This document shows, one piece after another, positions 23,149 to 31,413 of a DNA stretch of 64,000 bases. Each line of letters opens with the position of its first letter. Positions within the stretch are counted from its first letter, which is position 1. Under the pieces are notes generated by a model. That model had not been told where the DNA came from, ran no database searches, and worked only from the letters and a program-made list of their open reading frames with translations. A program made the translations under genes and the position numbers. The DNA comes from Alphaproteobacteria bacterium (GTDB lineage Bacteria > Pseudomonadota > Alphaproteobacteria > JAJFFI01): positions 50,202-114,201 of the forward strand of contig JASJBI010000038.1 in the NCBI GenBank assembly GCA_030066595.1. The letters are read 5' to 3'.

Positions 23149-24504
23149 ATGGGCGAGAGCGGGCGCGGCGCGCGATCCTACGGCGTTCATCCCGTGGCGT
23201 TGTTGGCCGCGTATGTCATCGTCGCACTGGCGCCTCTCGGATTGGCCTACGCCGAAGGCCTGCCGCCGCGCGGATTTTGGGACGAGTTGTCCTCGGCCCT
23301 GGCGATAGTCGCCTTCGCCATGCTGCTGATGGAGTTCGTCCTTTCCGGCCGGTTCCGGACAGCGTCGGGCCGCATCGGGATCGATCTGACCATGCGGTTT
23401 CATCAGCTGATCGCCCGTTCGCTCGCGGCCTTCATCCTGATCCATCCGTTTCTGTACACCACGCCGCTTGACCGCGCCTTGCCCTGGGATGCGAGCGGCC
23501 AGCTCACTCTGGGTCTGGACGCGGCCTCGATCGCGACCGGGGTGATCGGCTGGCTCTTGCTGGGCCTGCTGATCGTCACGGGAATTGCGCGCGACAAGCT
23601 CCCCTATCGATACGAAACCTGGCGGGTGTCGCACGGCCTTGGCGCCGCGGCCATCGCCATTGCCGGCACGCACCATGCGATCGACGCCGGACGCTACAGC
23701 GGCCAGCCCACGTTGGCCCTGTTCTGGCTCGCCCTCTGCGGCATCGCCCTGCTGACGCTGTTCGTCGTCTATGTGGTCACGCCGCTGCGGCAGCTGCGCC
23801 ACCCCTATCGGGTCATCTCCGTCGAGAAGGCAGCGCTCAAGACCTGGACCGTGGTAATCGAGCCCAGCGACGGCCCCGCGATCGACTTTCGGGCCGGTCA
23901 GTTCGTGTGGCTCACCCTGGGCCGGACGCCGTTTGCGATCACCGAGCATCCGTTCTCCATCAGCTCCTGTCCGGCGGACCGCCCTCGGCTCGGCTTCACG
24001 ATCAAGGAGGCGGGTGATGCTACCAAGTCGATCGGCGCGCTGCCGGTCGGCAGCCGCGCCTTCGTCGACGGACCGCACGGCAACGTCGTTCTTCCCGACG
24101 AGAGAGCACCCGGCCTGACCCTGATCGCCGGGGGCGTCGGCATCGCACCGATCATGGGCATCCTGCGCCAACTTCGCGCCGACAATGACCCGCGGCCGGT
24201 CACGCTGATCTACGGCAACCGTGTGGCCGAGCAGATCCTGTACCGCGCCGAACTCGGCGAAATGACGCAAGAGCTACGGCTCGATCTGCACTTGGTGCTG
24301 TCGGAACCGCCGCCGTCATGGGATGGGCCGGTCGGATTCCTCGACAAGCCAGTCCTAAGCAGGCTGCTCGACCTCGAGGCGGACGCCGGCCGGCTCTATA
24401 TCGTCTGCGGCCCGGCGCCGATGATCGACAGCGTCGAGGACGTGCTGGCGGAGCTTGGCGTGCCGATGCGCCAAATCCTGTCCGAGAAATTCAGCTATGA
24501 TTGA
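23149..24504 (+). CDS. Ferric reductase-like membrane flavohaem oxidoreductase
   Basis: A 451-residue protein. The N-terminal half has about six hydrophobic segments with histidine pairs suited to haem b ligation (MRFHQLIARSLAAFILIHPF, WRVSHGLGAAAIAIAGTHHA), as in the ferric reductase-like transmembrane domain. The C-terminal half is a ferredoxin-NADP reductase-like unit: FAD motif EHPFSISS, NAD(P) motif IAGGVGIAPIMG and the terminal YIVCGPAPMIDSV. It probably moves electrons from NAD(P)H across the membrane to metal or oxygen. The ATG at 23149 has GGGAGC upstream, preferred over a GTG at 23116. A 27-residue membrane microprotein follows closely. Confidence 0.85.
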   Translation: MGESGRGARSYGVHPVALLAAYVIVALAPLGLAYAEGLPPRGFWDELSSALAIVAFAMLLMEFVLSGRFRTASGRIGIDLTMRFHQLIARSLAAFILIHPFLYTTPLDRALPWDASGQLTLGLDAASIATGVIGWLLLGLLIVTGIARDKLPYRYETWRVSHGLGAAAIAIAGTHHAIDAGRYSGQPTLALFWLALCGIALLTLFVVYVVTPLRQLRHPYRVISVEKAALKTWTVVIEPSDGPAIDFRAGQFVWLTLGRTPFAITEHPFSISSCPADRPRLGFTIKEAGDATKSIGALPVGSRAFVDGPHGNVVLPDERAPGLTLIAGGVGIAPIMGILRQLRADNDPRPVTLIYGNRVAEQILYRAELGEMTQELRLDLHLVLSEPPPSWDGPVGFLDKPVLSRLLDLEADAGRLYIVCGPAPMIDSVEDVLAELGVPMRQILSEKFSYD

Positions 24505-24516
24505 GCAGGACCCGAA

Positions 24517-24600
24517 ATGCGCCAACGACTTCTCATGTGGACGTTCTGGAGCGTGACCCTGGCGGCCCTGCTGGCGTCGGTGGCCTTCGCGTTGCGCTGA
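24517..24600 (+). CDS. 27-residue membrane microprotein
   Basis: A short ORF, MRQRLLMWTFWSVTLAALLA then SVAFALR, starts 12 bases after the flavohaem gene stop with AGCAGGAC as a ribosome binding site. It forms a single hydrophobic helix with basic ends, like small subunits of membrane redox complexes. Position and composition argue for a real gene co-transcribed with the flavohaem protein, but so short an ORF could occur by chance. Confidence 0.45.
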   Translation: MRQRLLMWTFWSVTLAALLASVAFALR

Positions 24601-24635
24601 GAGCCGCCTGGCGGCGCGACGGCTGATGATCCGCC

Positions 24636-24989
24636 TCAGATCTTCTCCTGCCCGCGCTGCCAGGGCCAGCGGCCCTCGATCTCGAAATGCAGCGTCAGGC
24701 TGAGCATCACCCGGATCAGCACGATCAGCGCGAGCACTGCCGCCCCGGTCAGCGTCTGGTCGACAATGACCGTGCGGATGATGTCCCCCGCGATCAGGAA
24801 CTCCAGACCCAGGATGATCGAACGCGCCAGGTCCTGCCGGAACTGCTGATAGGCGTCCAGCGATCCCAACCGGCGCAGCCGGCTGATGAAGGCGGCCGTT
24901 GCCAACACGATGCCGATGACGATGATGATCACGCCCGCCGCTTCGATCACGTAACCGGCGAGTCCGAAGAGTTCCCGGATGGCGCTCAT
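24636..24989 (-). CDS. DUF1622 family membrane protein
   Basis: A 117-residue protein with three hydrophobic helices (GLAGYVIEAAGVIIIVIGIV, IILGLEFLIAGDIIRTVIV, LTGAAVLALIVLIRVMLSL) and the family signature LGLEFLIAGDIIRTV together with FEIEGRWPW. DUF1622 proteins are small inner-membrane proteins of unknown function. The ATG at 24989 has GGAGG just upstream. It converges with the flavohaem gene group; the 37-base leader motif lies about 100 bases upstream. Confidence 0.88.
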   Translation of the reverse strand: MSAIRELFGLAGYVIEAAGVIIIVIGIVLATAAFISRLRRLGSLDAYQQFRQDLARSIILGLEFLIAGDIIRTVIVDQTLTGAAVLALIVLIRVMLSLTLHFEIEGRWPWQRGQEKI

Positions 24990-25351
24990 GGATGCCTCCC
25001 GCAAGTTGCCAGTCGTCCACCGCGCCGGCCCGATCGCCGACTGACCGGACAGCGATGCCGTCGGCCAAGGAGATGGTCAAGGCCGCAGTTTAGACCGTTG
25101 CTGTGCAAGGGGGAATTGGCGGGGGCGTGCGGACCTGTGTCGGCTGGGGTGTCGTGGTCAGAAACGGCCCGACCGGTCGTGGTTGCGCCGGTCGCGTCAG
25201 CGTCGCAGCCAGTCTCGGGCCTGGCCACAGCGCCGCACGCAGGTCTGGGCATGGGCACGCGCGAGCGCGCGCCGCGCGTCGGCGCGCCGCCCGCAATGTC
25301 GTCCCCTGTTCCCGCTGCCCGCTGTTCGGCGTCGGGTTACCGACGACGGGT
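24990..25351. other. Intergenic region, no gene seen
   Basis: A 362-base gap. It contains the third copy of the 37-base leader motif (about 25085-25121), upstream of the DUF1622 gene. The rest is very GC-rich. A minus-strand frame with an Ala/Arg/Cys-rich stretch near 25200-25290 has no start codon in range, and I do not call it. Confidence 0.4.
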
Positions 25352-25951
25352 TCAGGGTTTGGATTGCGAGGTGGAGGGCGACAAGGACTGTGGCTCACCT
25401 TGTGGCGCCGATGATCTCGGCTGTGTCGTTCCGGCGGCGCCGCCCCGTGTATCGGGCGTCAACACCAGGTAGCCGAGGCCGCCGGACAGACCGAAGCCGC
25501 TGCTCTTTTCCAGGGCAAGCGGATGCAGGGCGATGCTGTCGGAACTGCCGCCGATGAGGGCCGCGGCGCCGGCGCCGACCCCAAGCGTCACCGAGGCCTT
25601 GCCACCGAGATAGGTGCCGGCGAGCGAATGGGCGCCCGCCCGAATGTCGCTTCCGCCGTTGATGACGGTGAAACCGATTTCCTCTTGCCGGTCCCAATTG
25701 ATATCGAGCCCCAAGCCGATGCCGGTCTTGCCCCTGTAGTATTCGACCTTTCCGACGGTCGTCTCGAAGCTGCACGTGACGTCTATACGGGAGTGGAGGA
25801 TCAGGTTCACGCGGGTGTTCGGAACGCTTTTGCAGGCCAGGATCCCCGCTTCGACGCCGCCGGACGCGGCAAGGGGCGCGGGGCTCAGGGACGCGCTGAA
25901 GAAGGCGGCCGCCAACGCTGAGATGCCCAAAATGCGGATCGTGGTCTTCAT
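25352..25951 (-). CDS. DUF992 family secreted protein
   Basis: A 199-residue protein with a signal peptide (MKTTIRILGISALAAAFFSA, then SLSPAPLAASG) and the DUF992 pattern: an early Cys in GILACKS, a second in DVTCSFE, VEYYRGKTGIGLGLDI, the glycine-rich AGTYLGGKASVTLGVGAGAA and ALIGGSSDSIALHPL. DUF992 proteins are alphaproteobacterial periplasmic or outer-membrane proteins of unknown function. A Ser/Pro/Gln-rich tail extends the usual length. It is divergent from the cysteine hydrolase across 417 bases. Confidence 0.85.
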   Translation of the reverse strand: MKTTIRILGISALAAAFFSASLSPAPLAASGGVEAGILACKSVPNTRVNLILHSRIDVTCSFETTVGKVEYYRGKTGIGLGLDINWDRQEEIGFTVINGGSDIRAGAHSLAGTYLGGKASVTLGVGAGAAALIGGSSDSIALHPLALEKSSGFGLSGGLGYLVLTPDTRGGAAGTTQPRSSAPQGEPQSLSPSTSQSKP

Positions 25952-26368
25952 GACGACTCCTTAGGTATTGAAATTAGACCATCTTTTCCCGCCGCTGCTC
26001 CGTCCGACCTTAGACACTCGCCACCCTTGAATCCAGTACAATGCAGGCGTGGCGGAAGTGTGGCGCAGCCGCAGCGCGTTAACCAAACCCGGCCTTCAAA
26101 CGGTGACGGTACCGGCGGGGTTGCGCAGTGCCACACCGGATCGGGTGCCACATTTGCGGCGCGACGTCCGCCACAAAGCGGCATCCCTCCACAGGGGATG
26201 ATCTCGCTGGACCGGAGGTCCGAGATTAGACTGCTTGTGGCTACAGCGCCGCACGCAGTTCCGGAGGTGACCCGAATCGGAGATTGGATTCTGCGCAGAT
26301 TAGGGTGCAGTCTACGTCAAGTCTCGGTTCAGAATGCAGTCAAGGTAAGACACGAAAGAAGGCAAGTG
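25952..26368. other. Intergenic region, no gene seen
   Basis: A 417-base gap between divergent genes. Open frames run through it because of high GC, but none has a start, ribosome binding site or protein-like composition. It must contain the promoters of DUF992 and of the cysteine hydrolase; no boxes are assigned. Confidence 0.4.
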
Positions 26369-27013
26369 ATGGCGAATTTATCCGCACCAAAGCGAAAGTT
26401 GATCGAAGGCCGACCGGCCCTGATCGTCATCGATATTCAGGCAAGCACGTTCATCGATGACAGCGAGGTTAGGGCAATCGACAACATGCCGGGTACGAGG
26501 GAACGCATGCTGAAGGCCCGCGTGGCCATAGACAAGGCGCGCGATTGCGGCATTCCGGTGGTGTTCATTCAAGAAGTGCATCGCCCCGATCTTGTCGACT
26601 TCGGGCGCGAGCTTGACGGTGACGAAGACGTTCATTGCTTGGAGAACGAGCCCGGAACCGAAATTGCCGCCAAGGAGATGGGTCTTCTGCCGACCGACTA
26701 CCTCATCAAGAAGCGTCGCTATTCGGCGTTCTTTGGGACCGACCTGGAGATCCTGTTGCGCGGGTTGAGGGTGGACACCCTTCTGCTGTGCGGCGCTCTA
26801 ACGGACGTATGCGTTCACTACACCTTCGTGGATGGCCACCAGGCGGACTATTTTTGCCGGGTGATCGAAGATTGCGTCGCCGGCTCCAGCCTGGAGGCGC
26901 ACGAAGCGGCGCTGCGGGCCATGGAGTATCTGCAGAGAGGCGCGCGCAGATCACTTGACGAAGTCTTGGAGGCGATGAAGCACTCGGCGGGGTCGACCCA
27001 CGCGGCAGCCTAG
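26369..27013 (+). CDS. Cysteine hydrolase, isochorismatase family (second)
   Basis: A 214-residue hydrolase with Asp in ALIVIDIQASTFIDD, Lys in YLIKKRRYSAFFGTDLE and nucleophile Cys in LLCGALTDVCVHYTFVDG. The R-Y-S-A-F-F-G-T segment is typical of the N-carbamoylsarcosine amidase/ureidoacrylate-hydrolase-like subgroup. AAGGCAAGTG lies before the ATG at 26369. It shares only family-level similarity with the gene at 7014-7613. The TAG stop is contained in the CTAGAGC start of a palindromic element. Confidence 0.85.
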   Translation: MANLSAPKRKLIEGRPALIVIDIQASTFIDDSEVRAIDNMPGTRERMLKARVAIDKARDCGIPVVFIQEVHRPDLVDFGRELDGDEDVHCLENEPGTEIAAKEMGLLPTDYLIKKRRYSAFFGTDLEILLRGLRVDTLLLCGALTDVCVHYTFVDGHQADYFCRVIEDCVAGSSLEAHEAALRAMEYLQRGARRSLDEVLEAMKHSAGSTHAAA

Positions 27014-27329
27014 AGCATTGTCCAACCAAATGGACCCATTCTGCCGGACGCATTTTCCGTCATGACTAGGAAGACGCCGCAGAGCGTATCCGTCATACGG
27101 GCAAGGCGTTTGACGACGTCATGGCGGAAAAGGCCCCGGCCCTTAAGGGCCCGTTGAAGCGGCCGGCGCGACCGCATTTCCCAGCGAACAAAAGGGTTGC
27201 GTTTGGGCGGGCATCCGCGGCGTTGCCGCCCTCACCCGATGCGCTGCATCGCGTTTCGGACGGCGCCTGGCGGGCTGCCGCGCCCAAACCGCTACAGAAT
27301 TGAGTCCATATGGTCGGAAAACGCTCTAG
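27010..27329. repeat. Palindromic repeat element, copy 2 (composite form)
   Basis: A 320-base element bounded by CTAGAGC and GCTCTAG with the same outer arms as the 11.7 kb copy (left CCAACCAAATGGACCCATTC, right inverted). The 3' half repeats the inner core of copy 1 (GGGTTGCGTTTGGGCGGGCA onward). An extra about 140 bases near the left arm contain another nested palindrome, TTTTCCGTCATGAC at 27053-27066 and GTCATGGCGGAAAA at 27118-27131. It looks like one palindromic unit inserted inside another. It begins exactly at the stop codon of the preceding gene. Confidence 0.75.
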
Positions 27330-27583
27330 CTTCACTGCAAGCGGATTTGGCGAATGGGGAGCCGTTACGGGCTGGGTTGGCAGAGCGTTGTCCTTGAACT
27401 GCTCTGCTGCATCCGATGCCCGGCTCTGGCCAGCGGCCGGACCGGGCTCGACGAACGGCCGCCAACGCTTTGCTCCAATACATCGGACGTTCCGATCCGC
27501 GCTGCGCGTCCAACGCATGGCGTACCAAGCGGATAGGCGACCGGACCTTGCACCCGGGAACGTTGCGCCCGCGCCCCGCCGCC
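27330..27583. other. Intergenic sequence without recognised genes
   Basis: About 250 bases between the palindromic element and the malonyl-CoA decarboxylase stop codon. Short open frames are present on both strands, but none has supporting signals. Confidence 0.4.
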
Positions 27584-29197
27584 TCACGCCTTGGCCAGGC
27601 TGCGCACCGACGCCGCCGCCGAGATCGTGCCCTTGCCCGTGTAGGCCTCGTGGTTGTCGTCGATCTTGTCGAGCTTGTAGAGGTAGTTGACCATCAGCCC
27701 AGCCGATTGCGTGAGCCCCTTGGGCGAGGTGTCGGCGAGCCAGTTGATGCGCTCGAGCCGGGCGCCGTTCGACAGGTGGAAATGCGCCACCGGGTCCAGG
27801 GCGCCGCCGGCGGACCGCTTGGCGGTCAAGAGGTAGCGCGCGCAGAGCCGCATCAAGGGCGTCCTGAGCGCTTCGGCGAGATCGCGCTGGGCGTACCAGT
27901 TGGGCGTGGACAGGACCTTGCTTAGGCCCGCGGTGCCGCCGCTCGCGAGCCCCGCCAGCTCGCGGCACTCCGCCGCGGTCAGCCGGCCGGGCGCATCGTC
28001 GCGGCTGCCGCTGTCGCGCGCCTGCATCAACTGGCTGTCCAGCCAGCGGCGAAAACCCGGGATCGGCGACAGCGTCGCAAAGGTCTTGAGGCCCTTGAAC
28101 TCGTTGGCCAGCGAGTCCACCACCCGCTTGATCAAGAAGTCGCCGAAGCTGATCCCCGCAAGCCCCTCCTGGGCGTTCGAGATGGAGTAGAAAATCGCCG
28201 CGTCCGCCTTGCGCGGATCGGACCGGGCCACCTTGGGGTCCAGGAGCGTCTGGACGTTGTCCGCGATCCCGGCCATCAGCGCGACCTCGACGAAGATCAG
28301 CGGCTCCTCGGGCATACGCGGATGGAAGTAGGCATAGAGCCGCCGGTCGGAGTCCAGCCGGCTCTTCAGGTCGTCCCAGTTGGTGATCTCGTGCACCGCC
28401 TCGTAGGCGACGATCTTCTCCAACAGCGCCGCCGGCGAGCCCCAGGTGATCCGGCGCAGCTCCAGAAAGCCCACGTCGAACCAGGACGTGAGCAGGCCCC
28501 TGAGATCCTCCTCCAGGCCGATCAGTGCCGGATCCTCGCCGACCAGCCGCAACAGCTCGGCGCGCATGTCGACCAGGAACTTGACCCCTTCCGGCAGGCC
28601 GTTGAACTGGGTCAGGAGCTTGAGCCTGGGTGCCTCCAGGGCGTATTTGAGGGCGGCCTCGGCGCGCCGACGGGAGGCCCGGCCCTGTGCCTTGCCGACC
28701 TCGGCGATGGCCGCATCGACCTTGGTCTCGTCGACCGCGAAATCGACCGCCAGGATGCGCAGGAAGCGCTCGCGGCCCTCCGGGTTCAACTCGAGATAGA
28801 TCCGCCCCAGCGAAGCCGCACGGGCGCGCGCCGAGACCTCACCGCCCCGGCCGTCCAGGCATTGGTGCATGAGCGTGCGCAGCTGGCGGGCGTCGGCGTT
28901 GGGCAAGCTCGGATCCGGCTCGCCCCAGCCGAGGCCGAAGCCGCTGACCGCGATCTCGCGCCAGCCTTGGCGGAGATTGCGCAGGGCGCGGTCGAAGAAT
29001 CCGCCGCCGCTGGGGGCCGGCTCGGTCCTACCGTCGTCCACCGCTCTGCCTCCCTGGCTGGGCGCGGCCGCCAAGGCGGTCGGTCGGTCGGGATCCGCTC
29101 CCGCGGCCACGGCCGCGGCAGGCTCCGGACTGCGGCGCTGGCCCCAGCCGGCCGCGGTCCGAACGAAGTCCAGGGGACGTGGCCGCCAGAGTGCCAC
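27584..29197 (-). CDS. Malonyl-CoA decarboxylase
   Basis: A 537-residue protein with the two MCD domains: an N-terminal helical oligomerisation domain (residues about 70-240) and a C-terminal GNAT-like catalytic domain. The catalytic region is visible as FYSISNAQEGLAGISFGDFL (Ser) and PVAHFHLSNGARLERINWLA (His). It decarboxylates malonyl-CoA to acetyl-CoA, regulating or detoxifying malonate. The GTG start at 29197 gives a 70-residue low-complexity N-terminal extension; a downstream start may be the real one. No malonate transporter or malonyl-CoA synthetase adjoins it. Confidence 0.9.
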   Translation of the reverse strand: MALWRPRPLDFVRTAAGWGQRRSPEPAAAVAAGADPDRPTALAAAPSQGGRAVDDGRTEPAPSGGGFFDRALRNLRQGWREIAVSGFGLGWGEPDPSLPNADARQLRTLMHQCLDGRGGEVSARARAASLGRIYLELNPEGRERFLRILAVDFAVDETKVDAAIAEVGKAQGRASRRRAEAALKYALEAPRLKLLTQFNGLPEGVKFLVDMRAELLRLVGEDPALIGLEEDLRGLLTSWFDVGFLELRRITWGSPAALLEKIVAYEAVHEITNWDDLKSRLDSDRRLYAYFHPRMPEEPLIFVEVALMAGIADNVQTLLDPKVARSDPRKADAAIFYSISNAQEGLAGISFGDFLIKRVVDSLANEFKGLKTFATLSPIPGFRRWLDSQLMQARDSGSRDDAPGRLTAAECRELAGLASGGTAGLSKVLSTPNWYAQRDLAEALRTPLMRLCARYLLTAKRSAGGALDPVAHFHLSNGARLERINWLADTSPKGLTQSAGLMVNYLYKLDKIDDNHEAYTGKGTISAAASVRSLAKA

Positions 29198-29485
29198 CGG
29201 GGAGTCCCTTCTGCCGTCTCCGGGTCCGAGCCGAGTCCGGCCCGGGCCGCGAACCTAGGGTGGCGGCGGTAAAGAACTCGTTCACCATGACAATAGGCCG
29301 GGCGGGCCCCGCTGACGCGCGCCCGCGGCGACGTCGGCCCTCCGTCTCTGGCGCCCCCTGGGTCACCAGCGCCTCCATGTAAAGCTTGGGGGATTTGATG
29401 TACTGGAAACCACCGGGTCCAGCAAGCGGGGCCTCGTGGGGCCTTTGGCCTTTCCGCACGCGGGCGATGATCCTATGTTTCGGAC

Positions 29486-30130
29486 ATGAAACTCGAAATC
29501 GTTTCCGACACCATCTGCCCCTGGTGTTTCATCGGCAAGCGGCGCCTCGAGCGCGCGCTCGCCGAAAAGCCGGTCGCCGACCTCGATATCGGCTGGCGGC
29601 CGTTCCAACTCAACCCCGACATGCCGCTCGGCGGCATGGACCGGCAGGCCTATCTGGAGCTCAAATTCGGCGGCCCGGATCGTGCGCGCCAGGTCTATGA
29701 CCCGATCCACGATGCCGGCAAGGGCGAGGGCATCCCCTTCGCCTTCGGCCAGATCAAGCGGACGCCGAACACGCTCAACTCCCATCGGCTGATCCGGCGC
29801 GCGGCTGCGGCGGGCCTGCAGGATGCAGTGGTCGAGACGCTGTTCCGGGCCTATTTCCTCGAGGGGCGGGACATCGAGGATCCGGCCTCCCTGGCCGCGA
29901 TCGCCGAGGCCGCAGGCATGGATCGGGCCGAGACCCAGGCCTATCTGGAGAGCGATGCGGACCTGGAAACGGTGCGCGCCGAGGACATGATGGCGCGGCA
30001 GATGGGCATCCAGGGGGTGCCCTGCTTCATCTTCGACCGCAAATATGCAGTCTCGGGCGCGCAGACACCCGAAGTCTTCCACGAAGTCTTTGAAATGGCG
30101 GCCAAAGAAGCGGCCGAAGCGCCGGCCTGA
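29486..30130 (+). CDS. DsbA-family oxidoreductase, FrnE-like
   Basis: A 214-residue cytoplasmic DsbA-fold protein: the redox motif CPWC at residues 11-14 (SDTICPWCFIGKRRLE), a helical insertion, and the cis-Pro loop GIQGVPCFIFDRKYAVSGAQ. It matches the FrnE/polyketide-associated disulphide isomerase group, which is cytoplasmic and linked to oxidative stress. No signal peptide is present. It is convergent with the Ala/Pro-rich gene downstream. Confidence 0.88.
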   Translation: MKLEIVSDTICPWCFIGKRRLERALAEKPVADLDIGWRPFQLNPDMPLGGMDRQAYLELKFGGPDRARQVYDPIHDAGKGEGIPFAFGQIKRTPNTLNSHRLIRRAAAAGLQDAVVETLFRAYFLEGRDIEDPASLAAIAEAAGMDRAETQAYLESDADLETVRAEDMMARQMGIQGVPCFIFDRKYAVSGAQTPEVFHEVFEMAAKEAAEAPA

Positions 30131-30141
30131 GGCCTGGCCGG

Positions 30142-30630
30142 CTACGCGCTCACCGGCGTGCTGTTGGCGCCGTCGCCCGAGAGCAGCAGCGGCGGATTGG
30201 CTGCGGTATTGAGCGCGAGCGCCTTCTGATAGGCGGCGATGCCCTGCTGCCGGTCGATGATCAGGCTCTCGATCGGGAAGCCCGGGGGACGCACCGGGAA
30301 TTTCTGGTCCGGAGCGGAAATCAGGGCCGTGGCCAGCTCCGCCAGCGTGCCTTGCCGCTCGACCAAACGCGGCGGATCCGGCATGCGCTCGGCGCCCGGG
30401 ATGGCGGACGCGGCGCTGTCGGTCGGGGGCCCTGTCGACGGTCCCGGCGAGCTCGTGGCAAGCCCGCGCGCCTCGGCCATCAGCTCCGAGATCATGCTGG
30501 CCGCCGCGGCTTGATCGTGCGTGGTCGCGCTGTCGGGCGGCCCCTTGGCCGCCGGCAGGCGGGTTGGGCCTTGCACGCGGGCCGGCTGCGTCGGGCGGAC
30601 GCTATCTGGGATGGGCGCTGGGATGGCCAT
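30142..30630 (-). CDS. Ala/Pro-rich protein of unknown function
   Basis: A 162-residue protein; the first about 90 residues are rich in Pro, Ala, Ser and Thr and probably disordered. The C-terminal part is more ordered, with PVRPPGFPIESLIIDRQQGI and AAYQKALALNTA. There is no signal peptide or recognised domain. It follows the next Pro-rich gene by 17 bases in the same direction, so they form a pair. Base composition is typical of the genome. The function is unknown. Confidence 0.55.
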   Translation of the reverse strand: MAIPAPIPDSVRPTQPARVQGPTRLPAAKGPPDSATTHDQAAAASMISELMAEARGLATSSPGPSTGPPTDSAASAIPGAERMPDPPRLVERQGTLAELATALISAPDQKFPVRPPGFPIESLIIDRQQGIAAYQKALALNTAANPPLLLSGDGANSTPVSA

Positions 30631-30647
30631 GGCGGCGACTCGCAGGA

Positions 30648-31148
30648 CTACCCGGAGGTCTCCCCGATCCTGCCCGCTGGCGCCTCATCGCCGCGGGAGG
30701 CCGGTGCGCTGCCGCCTGCGGCCTGCTGGCTGCTCACGAAGTCGAAGGTCGGTCGGGCGGTGCTGGCGCGCTGGACGCTGTCGAGGTAGGCCTCGGCGGC
30801 GCGGTTGCGCAGAGCTTCGGCACCCGGCTCGGGAGTCTGACCCGTGGCCGCCGCTCGGGAGAGCGCCTGCGCCGTCGCCTCGGAGAGACGCTGCGCCGCG
30901 CCGGACCCGCCGGGCCCGGCCTGAGCCGGCCCGGGGCCGGTTGCCCCCGTCTGTGGTGCGAGCGGCAGCTCCGCCGGCGGCGGGCTTGGCCCGCGATCCA
31001 CCGACTGCTGGCCGTTCCGCCCCGTCGGCTCGTTCCGGGCCTCGGGCTCGGCCGGCTGGACGGTGACCTCCGGACGCTGGTTGATCACCGGGCTTTGCGG
31101 CCTCGGCGCGCCGGGGTCGGGAATTACACTGGTAACGCCCAGTTCCAT
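30648..31148 (-). CDS. Pro/Gly/Ala-rich protein of unknown function
   Basis: A 166-residue protein of low complexity (PPPAELPLAPQTGATGPGPA), with one better-ordered segment LRNRAAEAYLDSVQRASTAR near residue 130. The ATG at 31148 has GAGGAT upstream and starts MELGVTSVIPDPG; a longer frame to 31211 runs into the AT-rich leader and is rejected. It is the first gene of a two-gene unit. No domain is recognised. Confidence 0.5.
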   Translation of the reverse strand: MELGVTSVIPDPGAPRPQSPVINQRPEVTVQPAEPEARNEPTGRNGQQSVDRGPSPPPAELPLAPQTGATGPGPAQAGPGGSGAAQRLSEATAQALSRAAATGQTPEPGAEALRNRAAEAYLDSVQRASTARPTFDFVSSQQAAGGSAPASRGDEAPAGRIGETSG

Positions 31149-31413
31149 CGCTGATCCTCGATATCGTTGGAGATATACCTCTCCCATTTCATCAACGATA
31201 GAAGATAGCAAGGAAATTACTGATGTAAAGAAGTATCGTTTTCAATTTGTCTTTAATTATTTCTGTATTTAAGTCAATTTTATTTTAAAATTGAGACAAA
31301 TTGTATCCTTTGCAGCTAACCTGTTCTAGTTTAAGGCCATTTGATTACTCTATTACAAGTCTATATCCAAATTGTTACTTTAGTTTTATTTGAATTTGGT
31401 TAGATGCCCCATT
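31149..31413. promoter_or_regulatory. AT-rich intergenic island between mfd and the Pro-rich pair
   Basis: This 265-base region, particularly 31185-31400, is the longest AT-rich stretch of the window (for example TCAATTTTATTTTAAAATTG near 31273-31292, itself partly palindromic). It lies downstream of mfd and upstream of the Pro-rich gene pair on the minus strand. It probably provides the pair's promoter. It might also be the mfd terminator or a site for an AT-binding xenogeneic silencer. No coding frame is convincing. Confidence 0.45.

Noticed and set aside
25150..25300. Arg/Cys-rich minus-strand frame in the DUF1622-DUF992 gap
   Set aside because: It has no usable start codon or ribosome binding site, and arginine richness is what GC-rich non-coding DNA produces.
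30142..31148. Flagellar or secretion accessory assignment for the Pro-rich pair
   Set aside because: Low-complexity composition resembles such proteins, but no motif or neighbouring flagellar gene supports it.
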